Positions 21,002 through 31,538 are shown, counted from the first letter of the stretch. The stretch: 64,000 nt of DNA from Pseudomonas sp. PDM15 (GCF_014851565.1 NZ_JACVAA010000005.1:1-64000), one strand, 5' to 3'. Translations and numbers: made by a program. Notes: generated by a model not told the origin, from the sequence alone.

Positions 21002-22137
21002 AGCTTTTCCGCTGCCAGGCGCAGCGTCTCCTCGCGTTTGGCAAAGCAGAAGCGCACCAGGCGCATCTCGCTCGGTGCCTGTTGGTAGAACACCGACACC
21101 GGGATCGCCGCCACGCCGTGTTCGCGGGTCAGCCATTCGGCCATGGCCACGTCGTCCAGGTCCGGGCGGATCGCCGAATAGTCGGCCAGCTGGAAGTAGG
21201 TGCCTGGCGCGCGGGTGAAGCGGAAACGCGAGCCGGCCAGCAGGTCGCAGAACAGGTCGCGCTTGGTCTGGTAGAAGGCCGGCAGCTCCTCGACGTGCTC
21301 GGGATTGGACTCCATGAAGTCGGCCAGGGCGTGCTGCAGCGGGGTCACGCCGCAGAAATTCACGTATTGGTGGATCTTGCGCAGCTCAGCGGTGAGCGCC
21401 GGCGGCGCCACCACGTAGCCGGTCTTCCAGCCGGTGACGTGGTAGGTCTTGCCGAACGAGCTGACCACGAAGGCGCGGGCATACAGCTCCTCGTGGGCCA
21501 GCACGCTGGCGTGGCGGACGCCGTCGAAGATCAGGTGCTCGTAGACCTCGTCGCTGATGAGGTGGATATCGCGGCCGCGGATCAGTGCGGCCAGACGATC
21601 CAGATCGTCACGACTGAGCAGCGCGCCGCTGGGGTTGTGCGGCGAGTTGAGGAAGATCAGGCGGGTACGTTCGGTGATGGCATCGGCCAGGCGCTGCCAG
21701 TCCACAGCGAAGTCCGGCAGGGCCAGCGGCACATGCACGCAGCGGCCGCCGGCCAGTTCCACAGAGGGTTCGTAGCTGTCGTAGCAGGGGTCGAGGACGA
21801 TGGCCTCGTCGCCCGGATGGATCAGCGCCTGCACCGCGCAGAAGATCGCCTCGGTGGCACCGGGAGTGATGGTGATCTCGCTGTCGGCATCGCGCTGCAC
21901 GCCATAGCTACGGGCGATCTTGGCCGCTACCTGTTGGCGCAGGCTCGGCAGACCAGTCATCGGCGAATACTGGTTGCGCCCTTCCAGCACATGGCGGGCT
22001 ACGGCCTCGCGCAGGGCCTGTGGGCCATCGAAATCGGGAAAACCCTGGGACAGATTGATGGCGCCGACTTCCGCGGCGAGCTGGGACATGCAGGTGAAGA
22101 TGGTGGTGCCGACATTGGGCAGCTTGCTGGCGAGCAT
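20989..22137 (-). CDS. Methionine/glutamine-type aminotransferase (YbdL/MtnE family)
   Basis: A 382-residue fold-type I PLP aminotransferase. PLP lysine K230 is in SFGKTYHVTGWK, N168 is in NSPHNPSGALL, and the Asp/Tyr pair is in ISDEVYEHLIF. Close relatives transaminate methionine, or its keto acid in the methionine salvage pathway, often with glutamine as amino donor. It is coupled with the omega-amidase gene that follows, which supports a glutamine transaminase-amidase cycle, either in methionine salvage or in 2-oxo-acid repair. The ATG at 22137 begins the standard MLASKLPNVGTTIF. Confidence 0.9.
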   Translation of the reverse strand: MLASKLPNVGTTIFTCMSQLAAEVGAINLSQGFPDFDGPQALREAVARHVLEGRNQYSPMTGLPSLRQQVAAKIARSYGVQRDADSEITITPGATEAIFCAVQALIHPGDEAIVLDPCYDSYEPSVELAGGRCVHVPLALPDFAVDWQRLADAITERTRLIFLNSPHNPSGALLSRDDLDRLAALIRGRDIHLISDEVYEHLIFDGVRHASVLAHEELYARAFVVSSFGKTYHVTGWKTGYVVAPPALTAELRKIHQYVNFCGVTPLQHALADFMESNPEHVEELPAFYQTKRDLFCDLLAGSRFRFTRAPGTYFQLADYSAIRPDLDDVAMAEWLTREHGVAAIPVSVFYQQAPSEMRLVRFCFAKREETLRLAAEKLCAI

Positions 22138-22213
22138 CGGGACTTCCTGCTGGCTTGAGGCGAGTCGCGAGGATAGCCGATGGCCCGCTCAGGATGCAGC
22201 AGCGGCATCAATG

Positions 22214-22246
22214 AAAAAGGCACAGAAGCCGAAGCTGCTGCGCCTT
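22214..22246 (-). terminator. der terminator with UUCG tetraloop
   Basis: On the minus strand AAGGCGCAG pairs with CTGTGCCTT (one G-U pair), with an inner AGC/GCT stem closed by a TTCG loop, then a five-T run. It lies 20 bases after the der stop. Confidence 0.85.
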
Positions 22247-22265
22247 TGTCTGGAACGCCGGTGAA

Positions 22266-23732
22266 TCAGCGTTTCTTGTCCTTGCGCTTCTTCTCGGCCT
22301 TCTTGTGGTGGCTCATCAGGCGGCGTTTCTTGTTCACCTGACGGTCGGTGAGGGTGTTCTTCTTGCCCTCGTAGGGGTTGTCGCCCCCCTTGTACTCGAT
22401 GCGGATCGGCGTGCCGACCAGCTTGAGCACGCGGCGGAAGGTGTTTTCCAGGTAGCGCGTGTAGGACTTCGGTACCGCATCGACCTGGTTGCCGTGGATC
22501 ACGATCAGCGGCGGGTTGGCACCACCCAGGTGAGCGTAGCGCAGCTTGATGCGGCGGCCGCTGACCATCGGTGGCTGGTGTTCCTGCACCGCGTCCTCGA
22601 GGATCTGCGTCAGGCGGCTGGTCGGCCAGCGGGTGATCGCCGACTTGAACGAGGCCTGCACCGACTTGTACAGGTTGCCCACGCCGGTGCCGTGCAGGGC
22701 GGAGATGAAGTGGATATCGGCGTAGTCGACGAAGAACAGCCGGCGCTCCAGCTCGGTCTTCACGTAGTCGCGCTCGCCGGGCTCCATGCCGTCCCACTTG
22801 TTCAGGGCGATCACCAGGGCGCGGCCGGATTCGATGGCGAAGCCGAGCAGGTTGAGGTCGTGGTCGACCACACCTTCGCGGGCATCCATGACGAAGATCA
22901 CCACGTTGGCGTCCTTGATCGCCTGCAGGGTCTTCACCACCGAGAACTTTTCCACTTCCTCGTGGATCTTGCCGCGCTTGCGCACGCCGGCGGTGTCGAT
23001 CAGCGTGTACTTCTCGTCGTTGCGCTCGAACGGGATGTAGATGCTGTCGCGAGTGGTGCCGGGCTGGTCATAGACCACCACGCGCTCCTCGCCGAGCATG
23101 CGATTGACCAGGGTCGACTTGCCGACGTTGGGGCGGCCGATGATGGCGATCTTGATGCCATCCTTCTCACTCGGCCCGGGAATGCGCTTGGCTTCCTCGC
23201 CCTCGGCGACGTTCTCGTCGAAGGCATCGTGGTCCTCGTCACGCGGGTATTCACCGAGCGTCGTTTCCAGCAGCTGGGTGATGCCGCGGCCATGGGCGCC
23301 GGCGATCGGCAGGGCTTCGCCCATGCCCATCGGGGCGAATTCGGCGCGGGCGATGTCCGGATCGATGTTGTCGATCTTGTTCACCACCAGGTAGCTGCGC
23401 TTGTTGCGCTTGCGCAGGTGCTCACCAATCATCTGGTCGCTGGCGGTCAGGCCGGCACGGGCGTCGACGAGGAACAGCACCACGTCGGCCTCTTCGATGG
23501 CCAGCAGCGACTGCTCGGCCATCTTCTCGTCGATGCCCTCCTCGTCGCCGGTGATGCCGCCGGTGTCGACCAGGATGTAGCTGCGCCCTTCCCACTTGGC
23601 ATCGCCATATTGGCGATCGCGGGTCAGGCCGGCCAGGTCACCGACAATGGCATCGCGGCTGCGGGTCAGGCGGTTGAACAGAGTCGACTTGCCCACATTG
23701 GGACGGCCCACCAGGGCGATTACCGGAACCAT
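22266..23732 (-). CDS. der: Ribosome-assembly GTPase Der (EngA)
   Basis: The 488-residue essential GTPase with two tandem G domains binds the 50S subunit during late maturation. G1 motifs are GRPNVGKST at residues 8-16 and again near residue 202; NKID and NKWD are the G4 motifs. The C-terminal KH-like domain contains [19 protein letters not shown], and the tail is very basic ([25 protein letters not shown] end). It starts an apparent minus-strand unit separated from bamB by a hairpin. Confidence 0.97.
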   Translation of the reverse strand: MVPVIALVGRPNVGKSTLFNRLTRSRDAIVGDLAGLTRDRQYGDAKWEGRSYILVDTGGITGDEEGIDEKMAEQSLLAIEEADVVLFLVDARAGLTASDQMIGEHLRKRNKRSYLVVNKIDNIDPDIARAEFAPMGMGEALPIAGAHGRGITQLLETTLGEYPRDEDHDAFDENVAEGEEAKRIPGPSEKDGIKIAIIGRPNVGKSTLVNRMLGEERVVVYDQPGTTRDSIYIPFERNDEKYTLIDTAGVRKRGKIHEEVEKFSVVKTLQAIKDANVVIFVMDAREGVVDHDLNLLGFAIESGRALVIALNKWDGMEPGERDYVKTELERRLFFVDYADIHFISALHGTGVGNLYKSVQASFKSAITRWPTSRLTQILEDAVQEHQPPMVSGRRIKLRYAHLGGANPPLIVIHGNQVDAVPKSYTRYLENTFRRVLKLVGTPIRIEYKGGDNPYEGKKNTLTDRQVNKKRRLMSHHKKAEKKRKDKKR

Positions 23733-23767
23733 TGGGCTCCTCCACAGCTAAATCCAGAAAACACAAA

Positions 23768-23794
23768 GGCCGCTGCCGTAGAACGGCAGCGGCC
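23768..23794 (-). terminator. bamB terminator
   Basis: A 12-bp perfect stem (GGCCGCTGCCGT and its complement, loop of 3) between the bamB stop and the der start. The minus strand then reads TTTGTGTTTTC. It may attenuate rather than fully stop transcription into der. Confidence 0.7.
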
Positions 23795-23811
23795 GGACAT
23801 TGCAAAACAGC

Positions 23812-24951
23812 TTAGCGGATGGTCAGGCCGACCAGCTTGCCGCTGTTGCCGTAGGCGTAGATCCAGTCACCGACCACCAGCGGACGGGCACGCAGGCCGT
23901 CGCCGTCGATCTTCTTGCGGCCGACAAAATGACCGTCCACCTGGCTCAGCAGGTGCAGGTAGCCTTCGAAGTCACCGACTGCCACGTAGCTGGAGAAAAC
24001 TTCCGGGGACGACAGCTGGCGGCGCTGCAGGGCGTCGTTGTTCCACAGGGCGGAATTGGAGCCCTCGTCGACGCCTTCCACGGCGCCGCTGGCCAGGCTG
24101 ACGTAGACGCTGCCGAAGCCCTGGGCCAGGCCCACGTAGCTTGAGGCTTCGCGGTTCCACAGCGGACGACCGCTTTCCACGTCGATGGCCGCGACATTGC
24201 CCTGGTAGGTCACCACGTACAGGGTGCCACCGGAGAGCAGCAGGTTGCCGTCGATATCGACCACGCGCTCCAGCTCGGAACGGCCTTGCGGCACGGCCAC
24301 GCGCTGCTCCCAGACCGGGATGCCGCGGCTGGCGTCGAGGGCCAGGACCTTGCCGGTGGACAGGCCGGCCATCACCAGGCGGTTGGTCATCACCGGGCTG
24401 CTGGTGCCACGCAGGGTCAGCACGGCCGGGCTGTTCTCGTAGATCCAGCGCTGCTCGCCGGTGCTGACATCGAAGGCGATCAGGCGATCGTCCTGGGTCT
24501 GCACCACGACGACGTCGCCGTTGGTGGCCGGCGCGGACAGCACTTCGCTGGTCACGCGGGCACGCCACTTTTCTTCGCCGTTGCTGGAGTCCAGCGCGAC
24601 CACTTCACCTTTCAGGGTGCCAACCAGCACCAGACCGTAGCCGGCGCCGACACCGCCGGAGATCGGCAGGTCCAGTTCGACTTCCCAAAACTTGTCGCCG
24701 GTCAGGCGATCCAGGGCGACCACTTCGCCATCGGCAGAGGCGGCGTACAGACGCTCGCCATCGGCGGCGGGGGTCAGCTGGTTGTACAGCTCGCCCTGGC
24801 CATCACCGATGGAGCGGCTCCACTGGGCGTCCAGGCGTACTTCTTCCTGGATATCGGGCAGCTCGGCCGGCGGCAGTTCCTTCTTGCTGTTGCTGCTGCA
24901 ACCCACGGCCACTACGGCCAGGGCCAGCACTGCGGCATTCTTCCAACGCAT
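23812..24951 (-). CDS. bamB: Outer-membrane assembly lipoprotein BamB
   Basis: A 379-residue lipoprotein of the BAM complex that folds beta-barrel proteins into the outer membrane. The signal ends in the lipobox AVGC (first mature residues CSSNSKKELPP); the rest is an eight-bladed PQQ-like propeller with repeats such as GEVVALDSSNGEEKWRARV and GKVLALDASRGIPVW. I place the start at the ATG at 24951, 4 bases after the yfgM stop, because the upstream ATG at 24963 directly abuts AAAGGGG with no spacer; a GTG at 24954 is also possible. Confidence 0.95.
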   Translation of the reverse strand: MRWKNAAVLALAVVAVGCSSNSKKELPPAELPDIQEEVRLDAQWSRSIGDGQGELYNQLTPAADGERLYAASADGEVVALDRLTGDKFWEVELDLPISGGVGAGYGLVLVGTLKGEVVALDSSNGEEKWRARVTSEVLSAPATNGDVVVVQTQDDRLIAFDVSTGEQRWIYENSPAVLTLRGTSSPVMTNRLVMAGLSTGKVLALDASRGIPVWEQRVAVPQGRSELERVVDIDGNLLLSGGTLYVVTYQGNVAAIDVESGRPLWNREASSYVGLAQGFGSVYVSLASGAVEGVDEGSNSALWNNDALQRRQLSSPEVFSSYVAVGDFEGYLHLLSQVDGHFVGRKKIDGDGLRARPLVVGDWIYAYGNSGKLVGLTIR

Positions 24952-24955
24952 CACG

Positions 24956-25591
24956 TCAGGCATCCCCTTTCGCCAGGTCGTCGAGCTTCATCTGCAGGCC
25001 GCCGACAGCGGCGTCCTCGGACAGAGAATCCTTGGCCTTCTGATAGGCCGCATGGGCTTCATCGCTGCGGCCGAGCTGCACCAGCAGGTCGCCCTTGAGT
25101 TCTTCGCGGCTGGCCTGCCATGCCTTGTCAGCCTCGCCTTCGAGCAGCTTGAGGCCGTCTTCGGTCTTGCCCTGGGCAGCCAGCACACGGGCCAGACGCT
25201 GACGCGCCAGCTCGCCGATGGTGGCATCGGCCGGCTTGTCGACCAGCGGCTTGAGCTCGGCCACAGCGTCATCCAGCTTGGCGTTGTCCACCGCCACCTT
25301 GGCGACGAACAGGCTGGCGTACTGGGCGTAAGCGCTGCCGCCGTACTCGGACTTCAGCTTGTCGGCCAGTTCGGTGACCTTGCCGGCGTCCGGCTGGCCG
25401 GTGGGAGTGAGGGTGGTTTCCAGCAGTTGCTGGTACAGCGCCCCGCCACCCTGGGCCTGATTGGTCTGGTATTGCTGCCAGGCCTGCCAGCCGACCACGA
25501 TGGCCAGGGCCAGGGCACCACCAGTCAGCAGGGGTTTGCCATTGCGCTGCCACCAGTCCTTCATCTGCGCAATTTGTTCTTCTTCAGTCAT
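24956..25591 (-). CDS. yfgM: YfgM-type TPR membrane protein
   Basis: A 211-residue inner-membrane protein: a short cytoplasmic N-terminus (MTEEEQIAQMKDWWQRNGK), one membrane segment (PLLTGGALALAIVVGWQAW, residues about 19-37), and a periplasmic tetratricopeptide domain. In E. coli YfgM associates with SecYEG and the periplasmic chaperone PpiD. It sits between hisS and bamB, the usual arrangement. The ATG at 25591 matches the family's MTEEEQ start. Confidence 0.92.
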   Translation of the reverse strand: MTEEEQIAQMKDWWQRNGKPLLTGGALALAIVVGWQAWQQYQTNQAQGGGALYQQLLETTLTPTGQPDAGKVTELADKLKSEYGGSAYAQYASLFVAKVAVDNAKLDDAVAELKPLVDKPADATIGELARQRLARVLAAQGKTEDGLKLLEGEADKAWQASREELKGDLLVQLGRSDEAHAAYQKAKDSLSEDAAVGGLQMKLDDLAKGDA

Positions 25592-25625
25592 GCTCACCCC
25601 AATAACTCCTTGATTCTCTTTATTC

Positions 25626-26912
25626 TCAGGCCTGCAGGCAGGCGGCCAGATGCTGTGCCAACGCATCCCAGCCAATGTTCTGTTGTTCTGCGTCGTCGCG
25701 CAGGGGCTTGCAACCTACCACGCGGGCGGTCAGTTCGTCCTCACCCAGAATCAGGGCGAAGCGCGCGCCGCTCTTGTCGGCCTTCTTGAACTGGCTCTTG
25801 AAGCTGCCAGCGCCACTGTTGACCAGCAGACGCAGACCGGGAATAGCATCGCGCAGGCGCTCCGCCAGGCCCAGGCCGGCGAGCTCTGCAGCCTCGCCGA
25901 AGGCGCACAGATAGACATCCGCTGGGCTGTTCAGCTCGGCCGGCAGCAGCTCCAGGGTCTCCAGCAGCAGGACCAAACGCTCGACGCCCATGGCGAAACC
26001 GACACCCGGCGTGGCCTTACCGCCCAGCTGGGTAATCAGGCCGTCGTAACGACCGCCGGCACACACGGTGCCCTGGGCGCCGAGCTTGTCGGTGACCCAC
26101 TCGAACACGGTGCGGTTGTAGTAGTCGAGACCGCGGACCAGCTTGTTGTTGATCTCGTAGCGAATGCCGACCGCATCCAGGCGCGCCTTGACGCCCTCGA
26201 AGTGCCGGCGCGACTCCTCGTCGAGATAGTCGGCCAGGGTCGGCGCGCCGATCAGCAGGGCCTGGGTCTGGGCATTCTTGCTGTCGAGAATGCGCAGCGG
26301 GTTGGTGGTCAGGCGGCGCTGGCTGTCTTCGTCGAGCTGCTCGAAGCGCTCGTTGAGATAAGCCACCAGGGCGTCTCGGTACGCCGCGCGTGCCTCGCTG
26401 GAACCCAGGCTGTTGAGCTGCAGAGACACCGCATCGGCCAGGCCAAGCTGCTGCCACAGGCGCGCGGTGAGCACGATCAGCTCGGCATCGACGTCCGGCC
26501 CCGGCAGGTTGAAGGCTTCCACGCCGATCTGGTGGAACTGGCGATAGCGGCCCTTCTGCGGCTTCTCGTAGCGGAACATCGGGCCGGCGTACCACAGCTT
26601 CTGCACCTGGCCGCCACCGGTCAGTCCGTGCTCCAGCACGGCGCGCACGCAGCCGGCGGTACCTTCCGGACGCAGGGTCAGCGATTCCTCGTTACGGTCG
26701 AGGAAGGTGTACATCTCCTTGTCCACCACGTCGGTGCCCTCGCCGATACCGCGGGCGAACAGCTCGGTGAACTCGAGGATGGGCAGGCGGATTTCCTTGT
26801 AGCCGTAGCCATCGAGCAGGCCGGCCAGGGTGCCTTCCAGGTAGCGCCAGGCAGGCGTCTGCTCCGGCAAGATGTCGTTCATGCCACGGATGGCTTGTAA
26901 GGTCTTGCTCAC
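25626..26912 (-). CDS. hisS: Histidyl-tRNA synthetase
   Basis: A 428-residue class II synthetase charging tRNA-His. The start [18 protein letters not shown] is typical. Motif 2 lies around [20 protein letters not shown], the histidine A motif is in [13 protein letters not shown] and motif 3 is [16 protein letters not shown], followed by the C-terminal anticodon-binding domain. It lies 12 bases downstream of ispG. Confidence 0.97.
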   Translation of the reverse strand: MSKTLQAIRGMNDILPEQTPAWRYLEGTLAGLLDGYGYKEIRLPILEFTELFARGIGEGTDVVDKEMYTFLDRNEESLTLRPEGTAGCVRAVLEHGLTGGGQVQKLWYAGPMFRYEKPQKGRYRQFHQIGVEAFNLPGPDVDAELIVLTARLWQQLGLADAVSLQLNSLGSSEARAAYRDALVAYLNERFEQLDEDSQRRLTTNPLRILDSKNAQTQALLIGAPTLADYLDEESRRHFEGVKARLDAVGIRYEINNKLVRGLDYYNRTVFEWVTDKLGAQGTVCAGGRYDGLITQLGGKATPGVGFAMGVERLVLLLETLELLPAELNSPADVYLCAFGEAAELAGLGLAERLRDAIPGLRLLVNSGAGSFKSQFKKADKSGARFALILGEDELTARVVGCKPLRDDAEQQNIGWDALAQHLAACLQA

Positions 26913-26924
26913 GAATATTCCTTG

Positions 26925-28037
26925 TCAGCCGCGGGCGATAACGGCCGCGTCGGCCTCGGCCTTTTCGGCCGCCTTGCGGCGGATCAGCTTCTCCAGCTCA
27001 TCCACCAGATTGTCGTTGTTCAGCTTCGAGGCCGGGGCGCCATCAATGTACACCAGGTTGTTCGGCGTACCGCCGGTGAGGCCGATATGGGCCTCCTTGG
27101 CTTCGCCCGGGCCGTTGACCACGCAGCCGATCACGGCGACGTCGAGCGGCACCAGCAGATCTTCGACCCGCTGCTCCAGCTCGTTCATGGTCTTGACCAC
27201 GTCGAAGTTCTGCCGCGAGCAGCTCGGGCAGGCGATGAAGTTGATGCCACGCGAGCGCAGACGCAGGGACTTGAGGATGTCGTAGCCGACCTTGATCTCC
27301 TCCACCGGATCGGCGGCCAGGGAGATGCGAATGGTGTCGCCGATGCCCTCGGCCAGCAGCATGCCCAGGCCGACCGCGGACTTCACGGTGCCGGAGCGCA
27401 GACCGCCGGCCTCGGTGATGCCCAGGTGTAGCGGCTGCTCGATCTGCTTGGCCAGCAGGCGGTAGGCCGCGACGGCCATGAATACGTCGGAGGCCTTCAC
27501 GCTGACCTTGAAGTCGGGGAAGTTCAGGCGATCCAGGTGCTCGACATGACGCAGTGCGGACTCCACCAGCGCCTCGGGCGTCGGCTCGCCGTACTTCTTC
27601 TGCAGGTCCTTCTCCAACGAGCCGGCGTTGACGCCGATGCGGATCGGGATGCCCTTGTCGCGCGCAGCCTCGACCACGGCCTTGACCCGGTCTTCGCGAC
27701 CGATGTTGCCGGGGTTGATGCGCAGGCAATCGACGCCCAGTTCGGCCACACGCAGTGCGATCTGGTAATCGAAGTGGATATCGGCCACCAGCGGCACTTT
27801 CACCTGCTGCTTGATCTTGCCGAATGCCTCGGCCGCCTCCATGGACGGTACCGAGACGCGCACAATATCGGCGCCGGCGTCTTCGAGACGACGGATCTGG
27901 CCGACGGTGGCCTCGACGTCACAGGTCTCGGTGTTGGTCATGCTCTGCACGGCAATCGGCGCATCGCCGCCAACCGGTACCGAGCCGACCCAAATCTTGC
28001 GGGACAGGCGACGCTTGATGGGAGATTCGCAATGCAT
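26925..28037 (-). CDS. ispG: 4-hydroxy-3-methylbut-2-enyl-diphosphate synthase
   Basis: The 370-residue [4Fe-4S] enzyme of the MEP pathway reduces MEcPP to HMBPP. Starting from the ATG at 28037, the cluster ligands fall at C270, C273 (CPSCSRQ) and C305 (GCVVNGPGE), the same numbers as in E. coli IspG. This favours that start over the GTG at 28049, which overlaps the rodZ stop. The TIM-barrel half shows [12 protein letters not shown] and INPGNIG. It lies within the rodZ-ispG-hisS unit. Confidence 0.96.
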   Translation of the reverse strand: MHCESPIKRRLSRKIWVGSVPVGGDAPIAVQSMTNTETCDVEATVGQIRRLEDAGADIVRVSVPSMEAAEAFGKIKQQVKVPLVADIHFDYQIALRVAELGVDCLRINPGNIGREDRVKAVVEAARDKGIPIRIGVNAGSLEKDLQKKYGEPTPEALVESALRHVEHLDRLNFPDFKVSVKASDVFMAVAAYRLLAKQIEQPLHLGITEAGGLRSGTVKSAVGLGMLLAEGIGDTIRISLAADPVEEIKVGYDILKSLRLRSRGINFIACPSCSRQNFDVVKTMNELEQRVEDLLVPLDVAVIGCVVNGPGEAKEAHIGLTGGTPNNLVYIDGAPASKLNNDNLVDELEKLIRRKAAEKAEADAAVIARG

Positions 28038-28045
28038 GATCTGGC

Positions 28046-29107
28046 TCACTGCCCCAGTTTGAGGCGGGCGGTTTCACCGTGGGTGGAGGAAGCGACATCG
28101 ACCGGCTGGCCATTGACCAGTACCACGGCGCCGCGGGCATAACCCAGGCGCAGCTCCAGCGGCGCCTTGCCGACCAGCTCGACGCTGTCGCCACGACGCT
28201 TGAGGGCACTGAGCAGCACCTTGCCATTGGCATCGGTGAGCTGGGTCCAGCAATCGGCGGTGAACTGCAGATTGACCAAGGCCTCGCCGGAAGCGGTAAC
28301 CGGAGCACTGGCGACCGGAGCCGTCGGCTCGGCAGCTGGTGTGGCTGGAGCCGGAACCTGCCCCGTCACAGCCGGCTGGGTCAGTTGCGGCGCAGCGACG
28401 GCAGGAGCCTGCTGTTCGGCATTGGCCGACGCCTGAGGCGCGGCAGGCACAACTGGTGCTGGCTGAGCGGCAGACTCTACCGGAGCAGCAGGAGTGGTCT
28501 CGGCACTCGGCGGCGCTTCGGAAATGGATGCAGGATCGACCGCAGGAGGCATATCGGCGATGGGGGCCTCGGCCTGAGCTTCGGCTACTGCCTGATCCTC
28601 CGGCTCGTCCAGCGGATGGATCTCGGTGGTGCCGTCGGCGGCCTCTACCTCCACATGCTCGATGGGAGCCTTGACCAAGCCGGCGCCCAGGCGTGCGGTC
28701 TCGCCCTGCCACCAGAAGAAGCCAACACCGCCCAAAGCGGCCAGCGCCACGATACTGAAGATCTTCACGAGGCTTTGCGAAACTCGGGCTGGCTCTTCGA
28801 TACGCGCCAGACTGGCGACGCTACTGCCATTGGCATCGGTGCCGGTATACTGGTCAAAATCGCTGACAAGGCGGGTTGGATCCATGCCCATCAGCTTGGC
28901 GTAGGCACGGATATAGCCACGCGCGAAGGTATGCCCCGGCAACTGATCGAAGGCACCAGCCTCCACATTACGCAGAGCCTGGGCAGTCAGGTTCAGCTGC
29001 ACGGCGACATCGTTCAGCGCCAGGTTTCGGCTTTCGCGCACCTTGCGCAGCGTCTCTCCCGGATTGACCCGGGGCGCGGCAGCAACTTCAGGATGCGTAG
29101 CTTTCAT
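28046..29107 (-). CDS. rodZ: Cytoskeletal protein RodZ
   Basis: The 353-residue bitopic membrane protein links MreB filaments to the cell-wall machinery and maintains rod shape. An N-terminal cytoplasmic helix-turn-helix of the Cro type (residues about 15-85, [19 protein letters not shown]) is followed by one membrane segment near residues 120-138 ([15 protein letters not shown]). A long Pro/Ala-rich periplasmic linker precedes a C-terminal DUF4115 domain ([19 protein letters not shown]). The ATG at 29107 shares its A with the pilF stop (TGATG), so translation is coupled. Confidence 0.93.
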   Translation of the reverse strand: MKATHPEVAAAPRVNPGETLRKVRESRNLALNDVAVQLNLTAQALRNVEAGAFDQLPGHTFARGYIRAYAKLMGMDPTRLVSDFDQYTGTDANGSSVASLARIEEPARVSQSLVKIFSIVALAALGGVGFFWWQGETARLGAGLVKAPIEHVEVEAADGTTEIHPLDEPEDQAVAEAQAEAPIADMPPAVDPASISEAPPSAETTPAAPVESAAQPAPVVPAAPQASANAEQQAPAVAAPQLTQPAVTGQVPAPATPAAEPTAPVASAPVTASGEALVNLQFTADCWTQLTDANGKVLLSALKRRGDSVELVGKAPLELRLGYARGAVVLVNGQPVDVASSTHGETARLKLGQ

Positions 29108-29868
29108 CACTGCTCCGACAGATATTGCTGGTATTCCGGGGTGCCCGGATAGAGGCGTTTCATTTGTAGACCGAGGCTGGCGGCTTGGTCGCGGTCCTCG
29201 AAGACTTTGGCCAAGCGAATACCTAAGAGCAGACTCTGTGGATTCTGCCGGGCCTGCTGGCTATATCCGGCATAGTAGCTTCGAGCAGCTACGTAGTTTT
29301 TGTCCTCATAGGATAACTGTGCCATCTGAAGCAACGATGTAGCACGTTGACTATTAAGACGCAGAGACTTCTCGAAATGCTGCTTGGCTTCTTCGCGCTT
29401 CCCCAGCTGGAGCGCAGTCAGGCCAAGGTTCTCGAATACTCGCGAGCGCTCTCCATACAAGGTGTCCTCGGATGCCTGGAGGTACTGGGTATAGGCTTCC
29501 TGATAACGCTTCTGCTCGAATAGAAAACCACCGTAGTTATTCAGAAAACGGGCATCGCCCCCCCCTTGAGAGATCGCCTTACGATAATGCTGATCAGCCA
29601 GCCGTGGTTCCATTTCGTACTGATATACCACTGCCAGAGCTGCATGCGTCTCAGCATTAGAGGGATCTAGCTCTAGAGCTTTGCGCAGAGGTTCTTTAGC
29701 CTTTTCCGTGGAGCCCTGCTGCAGATGACCTATACCCAATTGAATATAGGCATCCCGTGCCGCATCCCGGCCTTCTTGGGTGCTAAGCGGATCCACCGCC
29801 CCGCCAGTTCTCACACATCCAGCCAGGAGGCACAAAAGAGACAGATACAGCGCAGCGCGCAAGGTCAT
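29107..29868 (-). CDS. pilF: Type IV pilus biogenesis lipoprotein PilF (PilW)
   Basis: A 253-residue TPR lipoprotein that guides the secretin PilQ into the outer membrane and is needed for multimerisation. The signal peptide ends LLCLLAGC; about six TPR motifs follow, for example YIQLGIGHLQQGSTEKAKEP and ALAVVYQYEMEPRLADQHYR. The gene is visibly AT-richer than its neighbours: a sampled 60-base stretch at 29281-29340 is about 45% G+C. The neighbouring genes look typical. It is coupled to rodZ at its end and starts 14 bases after rlmN. Confidence 0.93.
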   Translation of the reverse strand: MTLRAALYLSLLCLLAGCVRTGGAVDPLSTQEGRDAARDAYIQLGIGHLQQGSTEKAKEPLRKALELDPSNAETHAALAVVYQYEMEPRLADQHYRKAISQGGGDARFLNNYGGFLFEQKRYQEAYTQYLQASEDTLYGERSRVFENLGLTALQLGKREEAKQHFEKSLRLNSQRATSLLQMAQLSYEDKNYVAARSYYAGYSQQARQNPQSLLLGIRLAKVFEDRDQAASLGLQMKRLYPGTPEYQQYLSEQ

Positions 29869-29882
29869 GAATTACTCCCCCT

Positions 29883-31028
29883 TCAATTTCGATTGGCAGC
29901 ATCGCGAGGCTCTGCGGCCTCGTTACCCAGCTGGCGTACGGCGATATAACGCTCACTGCGACGGGTACGGTCCTGCACTTGCCCGACCAGCTGCCCGCAG
30001 GCGGCGTCGATATCGTCGCCACGGGTGGTGCGCACGGTGACATTGAAGCCGGCCTTGTGCAGCAAATCCTGGAAGCGACGGATGGCGTTGTTGCTCGGCC
30101 GCTCGTAACCGGAGTGGGGGAAGGGATTAAACGGAATCAGATTGATCTTGCAAGGGAAATCCTTGAGAAGTGCGATCATCTGCGCAGCATGTTCCGGCTG
30201 GTCGTTGACGTCCTTGAGCAGGGTGTACTCGACGGTCAGGAAACGCTTCTCGCCCAGACCTTCGATGTAGCGGCGACAGGCCGCCAGCAGCACTTCCAGC
30301 GGATACTTCTTGTTGAGCGGCACCAACTGGTTGCGCAGCTCATCGTTCGGTGCGTGCAGCGACAGGGCCAGGGACACGTCGGTGACGGTCGCCAGCTTGT
30401 CGATCATTGGCACCACGCCAGAGGTGGACAGGGTCACCTTGCGCTTGGAAATGCCGTAGCCCAGATCATCCATCATGATCTGCATGGCCGGTACGACATT
30501 GTCGAAATTCAGCAGGGGCTCGCCCATGCCCATCATCACCACGTTGGTGATGGCACGGTCGATCTTGGCCGGTACGGTGCCGAAGGATTTATTGGCGATC
30601 CATACCTGGCCAATGATTTCTGCGGCAGTCAGGTCGCTGTTGAAGCCCTGCTTGCCGGTGGAACAGAAACTGCAATCCAGCGCGCAGCCGGCCTGGGATG
30701 ACACACAGAGGGTGCCACGGCCGCCTTGCGGGATGTATACGGTCTCGACGCAGCTGCCGGATGCCACGCGCACCACCCACTTGCGGGTGCCATCGCTGGA
30801 GATGTCCTGGCTGACGATCTCAGGACCGCGAATCTCGGCGCAGGCGCTGAGTTTTTCGCGCAGGGCCTTGCCGAGATTGCTCATGGCGTCGAAATCCTCG
30901 ACACCAAAATGGTGAATCCACTTCATGACCTGACCGGCACGGAAGCGCTTCTCTCCGATGCTCTCGAAGAAGCTTTCCATCTCGGGCTGGGTCAGCCCCA
31001 GCAGGTTGGTCTTGGCAACATCAGTCAT
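29883..31028 (-). CDS. rlmN: 23S rRNA/tRNA adenine-C2 methyltransferase RlmN
   Basis: The 381-residue radical SAM enzyme methylates A2503 of 23S rRNA and A37 of some tRNAs. The [4Fe-4S]/SAM motif is [14 protein letters not shown] (CxxxCxxC). Conserved [17 protein letters not shown] and the N-terminal HTH-like region ([19 protein letters not shown]) are present. The C-terminal tail past [15 protein letters not shown] is a little longer than in E. coli and lacks other features. Confidence 0.96.
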   Translation of the reverse strand: MTDVAKTNLLGLTQPEMESFFESIGEKRFRAGQVMKWIHHFGVEDFDAMSNLGKALREKLSACAEIRGPEIVSQDISSDGTRKWVVRVASGSCVETVYIPQGGRGTLCVSSQAGCALDCSFCSTGKQGFNSDLTAAEIIGQVWIANKSFGTVPAKIDRAITNVVMMGMGEPLLNFDNVVPAMQIMMDDLGYGISKRKVTLSTSGVVPMIDKLATVTDVSLALSLHAPNDELRNQLVPLNKKYPLEVLLAACRRYIEGLGEKRFLTVEYTLLKDVNDQPEHAAQMIALLKDFPCKINLIPFNPFPHSGYERPSNNAIRRFQDLLHKAGFNVTVRTTRGDDIDAACGQLVGQVQDRTRRSERYIAVRQLGNEAAEPRDAANRN

Positions 31029-31052
31029 GGATTCACCCTCGCCTTTCCGCTA

Positions 31053-31484
31053 TTAGCGAATGCGAGCGCACACCTCGGTGGCGGAGAAGAAGTACGCGAT
31101 TTCGCGAGCGGCGGAAGCCTCGGAATCGGAACCGTGTACGGCGTTCTCGTCAATGGAAACGGCGAAGTCGGCGCGAATGGTGCCGGCAGCAGCTTCTTTC
31201 GGGTTGGTGGCGCCCATCAGCTCACGGTTTTTCAGGACGGCGTCTTCGCCTTCCAGGACCTGGACGATGACCGGACCGGAGGTCATGAAGGCAACCAGGT
31301 CCTTGAAGAAGCCGCGCTCGCTGTGCTCGGCGTAGAAGCCAGCGGCTTCGCGCTCGGACAGCTGAACCATCTTGGAAGCAACGACGCGCAGGCCGGCCTT
31401 CTCGAAACGGGTGGTGATTTCACCAATGACGTTTTTGGCAACGGCATCCGGCTTGATGATGGAGAAAGTGCGTTGAACGGCCAT
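31053..31484 (-). CDS. ndk: Nucleoside diphosphate kinase
   Basis: The 143-residue kinase transfers the gamma phosphate from ATP to NDPs through phospho-His117 in NAVHGSDS. The typical start [15 protein letters not shown] is at 31484 with TGGAG upstream; the longer reading back to 31721 runs through the promoter and iscX and is rejected. Its -10 box lies inside the hairpin that terminates the isc operon. Confidence 0.97.
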   Translation of the reverse strand: MAVQRTFSIIKPDAVAKNVIGEITTRFEKAGLRVVASKMVQLSEREAAGFYAEHSERGFFKDLVAFMTSGPVIVQVLEGEDAVLKNRELMGATNPKEAAAGTIRADFAVSIDENAVHGSDSEASAAREIAYFFSATEVCARIR

Positions 31485-31515
31485 GTGAAGCTCCAGAAAG
31501 TTAAGCGAAAAATTA

Positions 31516-31538
31516 AACCCGCGAATTATACGCGGGTT
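31516..31538 (-). terminator. isc operon terminator enclosing the ndk -10 box
   Basis: The arms AACCCGCG and CGCGGGTT flank a 7-base loop TATAATT (minus strand), with TTTAATTTTT after it. It lies 44 bases after the iscX stop, so it fits an operon terminator. The loop itself reads TATAAT, placed about 41 bases before the ndk ATG, and so is also the likely ndk -10. Confidence 0.6.
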
